A stretch of DNA of 64,000 nt from Pseudomonas brassicacearum (GTDB lineage: Bacteria; Pseudomonadota; Gammaproteobacteria; Pseudomonadales; Pseudomonadaceae). The stretch is from positions 372,001 to 436,000 of the forward strand of contig NZ_MOBK01000006.1 of assembly GCF_003732265.1 (NCBI RefSeq). Direction: 5' to 3'. A program made the position numbers and the translations under genes. Positions 61,834 through 64,000 of this stretch are shown piece after piece (the stretch's first letter is position 1; each line of letters starts with the position of its first letter). The notes beneath the pieces were generated by a model. The model was not told the origin of the DNA. It did no database searches and worked only from the letters and a program-made list of their open reading frames with translations.

Positions 61834-63246
61834 ATGAGCGAATCTACCGAAACTAAAGGCATCCAACTCACCCGCGCCCTGAAAAGCCGGCACATTTTCA
61901 TGTTGTCGCTGGGCGGCGTGATCGGCACCGGGCTGTTCATGGGCTCCGGCGTAACGATCAATCAGGGCGGGCCGGTGGGCGCAATTCTGGCGTATCTGGT
62001 CGCTGGTTTTTTGATGTACCTGGTGATGGTTTGCCTGGGCGAACTGTCCGTGCAAATGCCGGTGTCCGGCTCGTTTCAAACTCATGCGACAAAGTTCATC
62101 GGACCTGCCACCGGCTTCATGATCGGTTGGGTGTACTGGATGAGCTGGGCGACCACCGTGGGCCTGGAGTTCACGGCGGCGGGCATGTTGATGACGCGCT
62201 GGTTTCCGGCGGTGCCGATCTGGTATTGGTCGGCGCTGTTCGTGGTGGTGCTGTTCGGTTTGAACGCACTGGCGACCCGCGCCTTCGGTGAAGCGGAATA
62301 CTGGTTCTCCGGGATCAAGGTCGCGGCGATTCTTGGCTTTATCGTCGTCGGCGTGCTGGTGATCTTCGGCGCCATCCCGCTGACCAGCGGTGCGCCGGCG
62401 CCGATGACGAGCAACCTGATCGGCGACTCACTGTTCCCCAACGGCCTGTCGGCGGTGTTCGCGGTGATGATGACCGTGGTCTACGCCTTCCAGGGCTGCG
62501 AGATCATGGGGGTGGCCGCTGGCGAAACCGATCAACCGGAAAAAAGCATCCCGCGCGCGGTGCGCAACGTGGTGTTTCGCGTGTTGATTTTCTATGTGCT
62601 GGCAATTGTGGTGCTCTCGGCGATTGTGCCGTGGCAGCAGGCCGGGTTGATGGAAAGTCCGTTTGTACAGGTGTTCGACATGGTCGGCATTCCTTATGCC
62701 GCTGACCTGATGAACTTCGTGATCCTCACGGCGATTCTGTCGGTGGGCAACTCCGGCCTGTATGCCTCGACGCGCATTCTGTGGGCGATGTCGAAGACCG
62801 GCATGGCGCCGAAAAGCCTGTCGCCCTTGAGCAAGCGCGGCGTCCCGTTGCGGGCGCTGAGCATCACCTTGTGCTTTGCGCTGGTGTCGCTGATGACCAG
62901 TTTTGTCGCGGCAGACACGCTGTTCATGGTGCTGATGGCGGTGAGCGGCATGTCCGGCACGGTGACCTGGATTGTGATAGCGCTGGCGCAGTACAAATTC
63001 CGCAGGGCGTATCTGCGTGATGGCGGCAAGCTCAGCGATCTGAAATACCGCGCACCGTGGTTCCCGCTGCTGCCGCTGACGTGCATCGCGTTGTGCTGCT
63101 CGCTTTTTGTGTTCCTAGCACTGGATGAAACGCAACGGCCTTCGTTGTACTGGGGCTTTGGATTTATTGCGCTGTGTTATGGCGCGTACTTCCTGATCCA
63201 TCGCAAGCGCGAAGCGCTGCTGGCGCCGAGTTTGCCGACTGCTTAA
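61834..63246 (+). CDS. Amino acid permease (APC superfamily)
   Basis: A 470-residue transporter with about 12 membrane segments. The N-terminus carries RALKSRHIFMLSLGGVIGTGLFMGSG, the substrate-binding signature of the AAT family (AnsP/GabP/MmuP-type), and EIMGVAAGETDQPEKSIP lies in segment 6-7. GAGGGG is upstream of the ATG. The closest by memory are S-methylmethionine or asparagine permeases, but substrate is not resolved. Confidence 0.9.
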   Translation: MSESTETKGIQLTRALKSRHIFMLSLGGVIGTGLFMGSGVTINQGGPVGAILAYLVAGFLMYLVMVCLGELSVQMPVSGSFQTHATKFIGPATGFMIGWVYWMSWATTVGLEFTAAGMLMTRWFPAVPIWYWSALFVVVLFGLNALATRAFGEAEYWFSGIKVAAILGFIVVGVLVIFGAIPLTSGAPAPMTSNLIGDSLFPNGLSAVFAVMMTVVYAFQGCEIMGVAAGETDQPEKSIPRAVRNVVFRVLIFYVLAIVVLSAIVPWQQAGLMESPFVQVFDMVGIPYAADLMNFVILTAILSVGNSGLYASTRILWAMSKTGMAPKSLSPLSKRGVPLRALSITLCFALVSLMTSFVAADTLFMVLMAVSGMSGTVTWIVIALAQYKFRRAYLRDGGKLSDLKYRAPWFPLLPLTCIALCCSLFVFLALDETQRPSLYWGFGFIALCYGAYFLIHRKREALLAPSLPTA

Positions 63247-63269
63247 ATCTTTGATTCAAAACGCATTCC

Positions 63270-63362
63270 CTGTGGGAGCGAGCTTGCTCGCGAAAGGGGT
63301 CTGTCAGTGGACATCAATGTTGACTGACAGGCCCTCTTCGCGAGCAAGCCCGCTCCCACATT
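63270..63362. repeat. REPIN
   Basis: Forward core GTGGGAGCGAGCTTGCTCGC at 63272 and reverse core at 63338-63360 enclose GACATCAATGTTGACTG, the same inner sequence type as the pairs at 4.6 and 7.1 kb. Confidence 0.9.
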
Positions 63363-63579
63363 TGTTTTGCGGTGGGCTGTAGGCAGTTGTTCGAAGTTGT
63401 AACAGCGCCATCCTCAGGGCACCGGATTAATAAAATAAATCCTATAAATACAAATAGTTATATATATTTTTAAGCTGTTACAGCTCATTTCCCTGCCGAT
63501 TGCCGCCTTACTGAACACTCGTTTAGTATGGCCTCAAGTCGCATCACCTCAGACCAATCACAATAATTCGAGGATTCGC

Positions 63580-64000
63580 ATGACTACTCATTCTTCTCTG
63601 CTCAGTCAGGTCGAAGCCGGCGTTGCCTGGATCACCCTCAATCGCACCGCCCAGCGCAATGCGCTGGACATTCCGACCCTGAAAGCCCTCCACGCCTTGC
63701 TCGACCAATTCAACGCCGACCCCGCCGTGCGAGTGGTTGTGTTGACCGGCAGTGGTCGCAGTTTCTGCGCCGGTGCCGACTTGGCCGAGTGGGCCGAAGC
63801 CGAAGCCCGTGGCGCCCTCGAAACCTACGGCTGGACCGAGACCGCTCACGCCTTGATGAGCCGTTTGTACAGTCTGGAAAAACCCACTATCGCCGCCATC
63901 AACGGCACCGCCGTCGGCGCGGGCATGGACCTGACGCTGTGCTGCGATTTGCGCATCGCTGCGCAATCGGCGCGCTTCAAGGCTGGCTACACCAGCATGG
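63580..64000 (+). CDS. Enoyl-CoA hydratase/isomerase family protein, 3' end cut by window
   Basis: The first 140 residues are visible, starting MTTHSSLLSQVEAGVAWITL. The crotonase motifs RNALDIPTL, SFCAGADLAEWAE (oxyanion region) and AINGTAVGAGMDLTLCCD are all present. GAGGAT lies before the ATG. The gene runs off the right edge, so length and specific substrate are unknown. The glutamates that mark hydratase activity were not checked, as only part of the protein is seen. Confidence 0.88.
   Translation, partial: MTTHSSLLSQVEAGVAWITLNRTAQRNALDIPTLKALHALLDQFNADPAVRVVVLTGSGRSFCAGADLAEWAEAEARGALETYGWTETAHALMSRLYSLEKPTIAAINGTAVGAGMDLTLCCDLRIAAQSARFKAGYTSM

Overview
The window is chromosomal DNA of a fluorescent-group Pseudomonas. 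The evidence is the gene content (algU-mucA-mucB-mucD, tctDE/tctCBA, gcvR-dapA-bamC-purC, nadB-ygfX-sdhE), the many Pseudomonas-type REP/REPIN palindromes (cores like GTGGGAGCGAGCCTGCTCGC) between genes, and the high G+C of most genes. Two stretches, about 12.9-20.6 kb and 46-51.9 kb, look more A+T-rich or decayed and are accessory.

Layout. (1) 0-11.6 kb, all on the minus strand: the first codons of a probable phaG, rsuA and a small Cys-rich protein gene. Then comes a guanidine-assimilation operon: ABC importer (binding protein, permease, ATPase), two DUF1989 carboxyguanidine deiminase subunits, a biotin-dependent urea/guanidine carboxylase and allophanate hydrolase. It is headed by a clear guanidine-I (ykkC) riboswitch behind a sigma-54-type promoter, so urea is probably not the primary substrate. 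A REPIN has been inserted in frame inside the carboxylase gene. (2) 11.8-20.6 kb: two Tyr-rich lipoproteins, then a low-G+C cassette of a glycosyltransferase, a membrane/lipoprotein and an 1863-residue RTX calcium-binding protein. (3) 20.7-29.2 kb: HIBCH-like hydrolase, ung, and the tricarboxylate uptake locus tctCBA plus an AbrB-family membrane protein, divergent from tctDE. (4) 29.3-45.9 kb: core genes (HDOD protein, ygfZ, sdhE-ygfX, nadB, algU-mucA-mucB-mucD, a BepA-like protease, tusA-like, an AI-2E permease, bcp, gcvR, dapA, bamC, an MBL hydrolase, purC).

(5) 45.95-51.9 kb: tRNA-Ser(CGA) followed by an eroded prophage or genomic island. It holds a tyrosine-integrase remnant; a type VI secretion-like PAAR / peptidoglycan amidase / putative immunity module whose PAAR gene carries a +1 frameshift in a C5 run; a DUF3077 gene behind a 22-codon coupled ORF and an upstream terminator; two unlisted small ORFs sharing an upstream motif; a LexA-box gene pair; and a Com regulator next to a wrecked C5 DNA methyltransferase. 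(6) 52-64 kb: XRE-cupin regulator, an Fe-S flavin oxidoreductase, an orphan PotD-like binding protein, a class II aldolase, a TetR regulator, a three-gene TorRTS-like phosphorelay, an amino acid permease preceded by a 19-codon ORF, and the start of an enoyl-CoA hydratase gene cut by the window end.

Working together: the guanidine operon converts guanidine to carboxyguanidine, then allophanate, then ammonia and CO2, with RNA sensing and nitrogen-type promoter control. The tct locus is a sensor/transport pair for tricarboxylates. The algU operon is the envelope-stress and alginate switch. The tRNA-Ser island supplies competition (amidase/immunity) and SOS-linked functions. No search or alignment tool was used, so family names rest on motifs, length and gene order.
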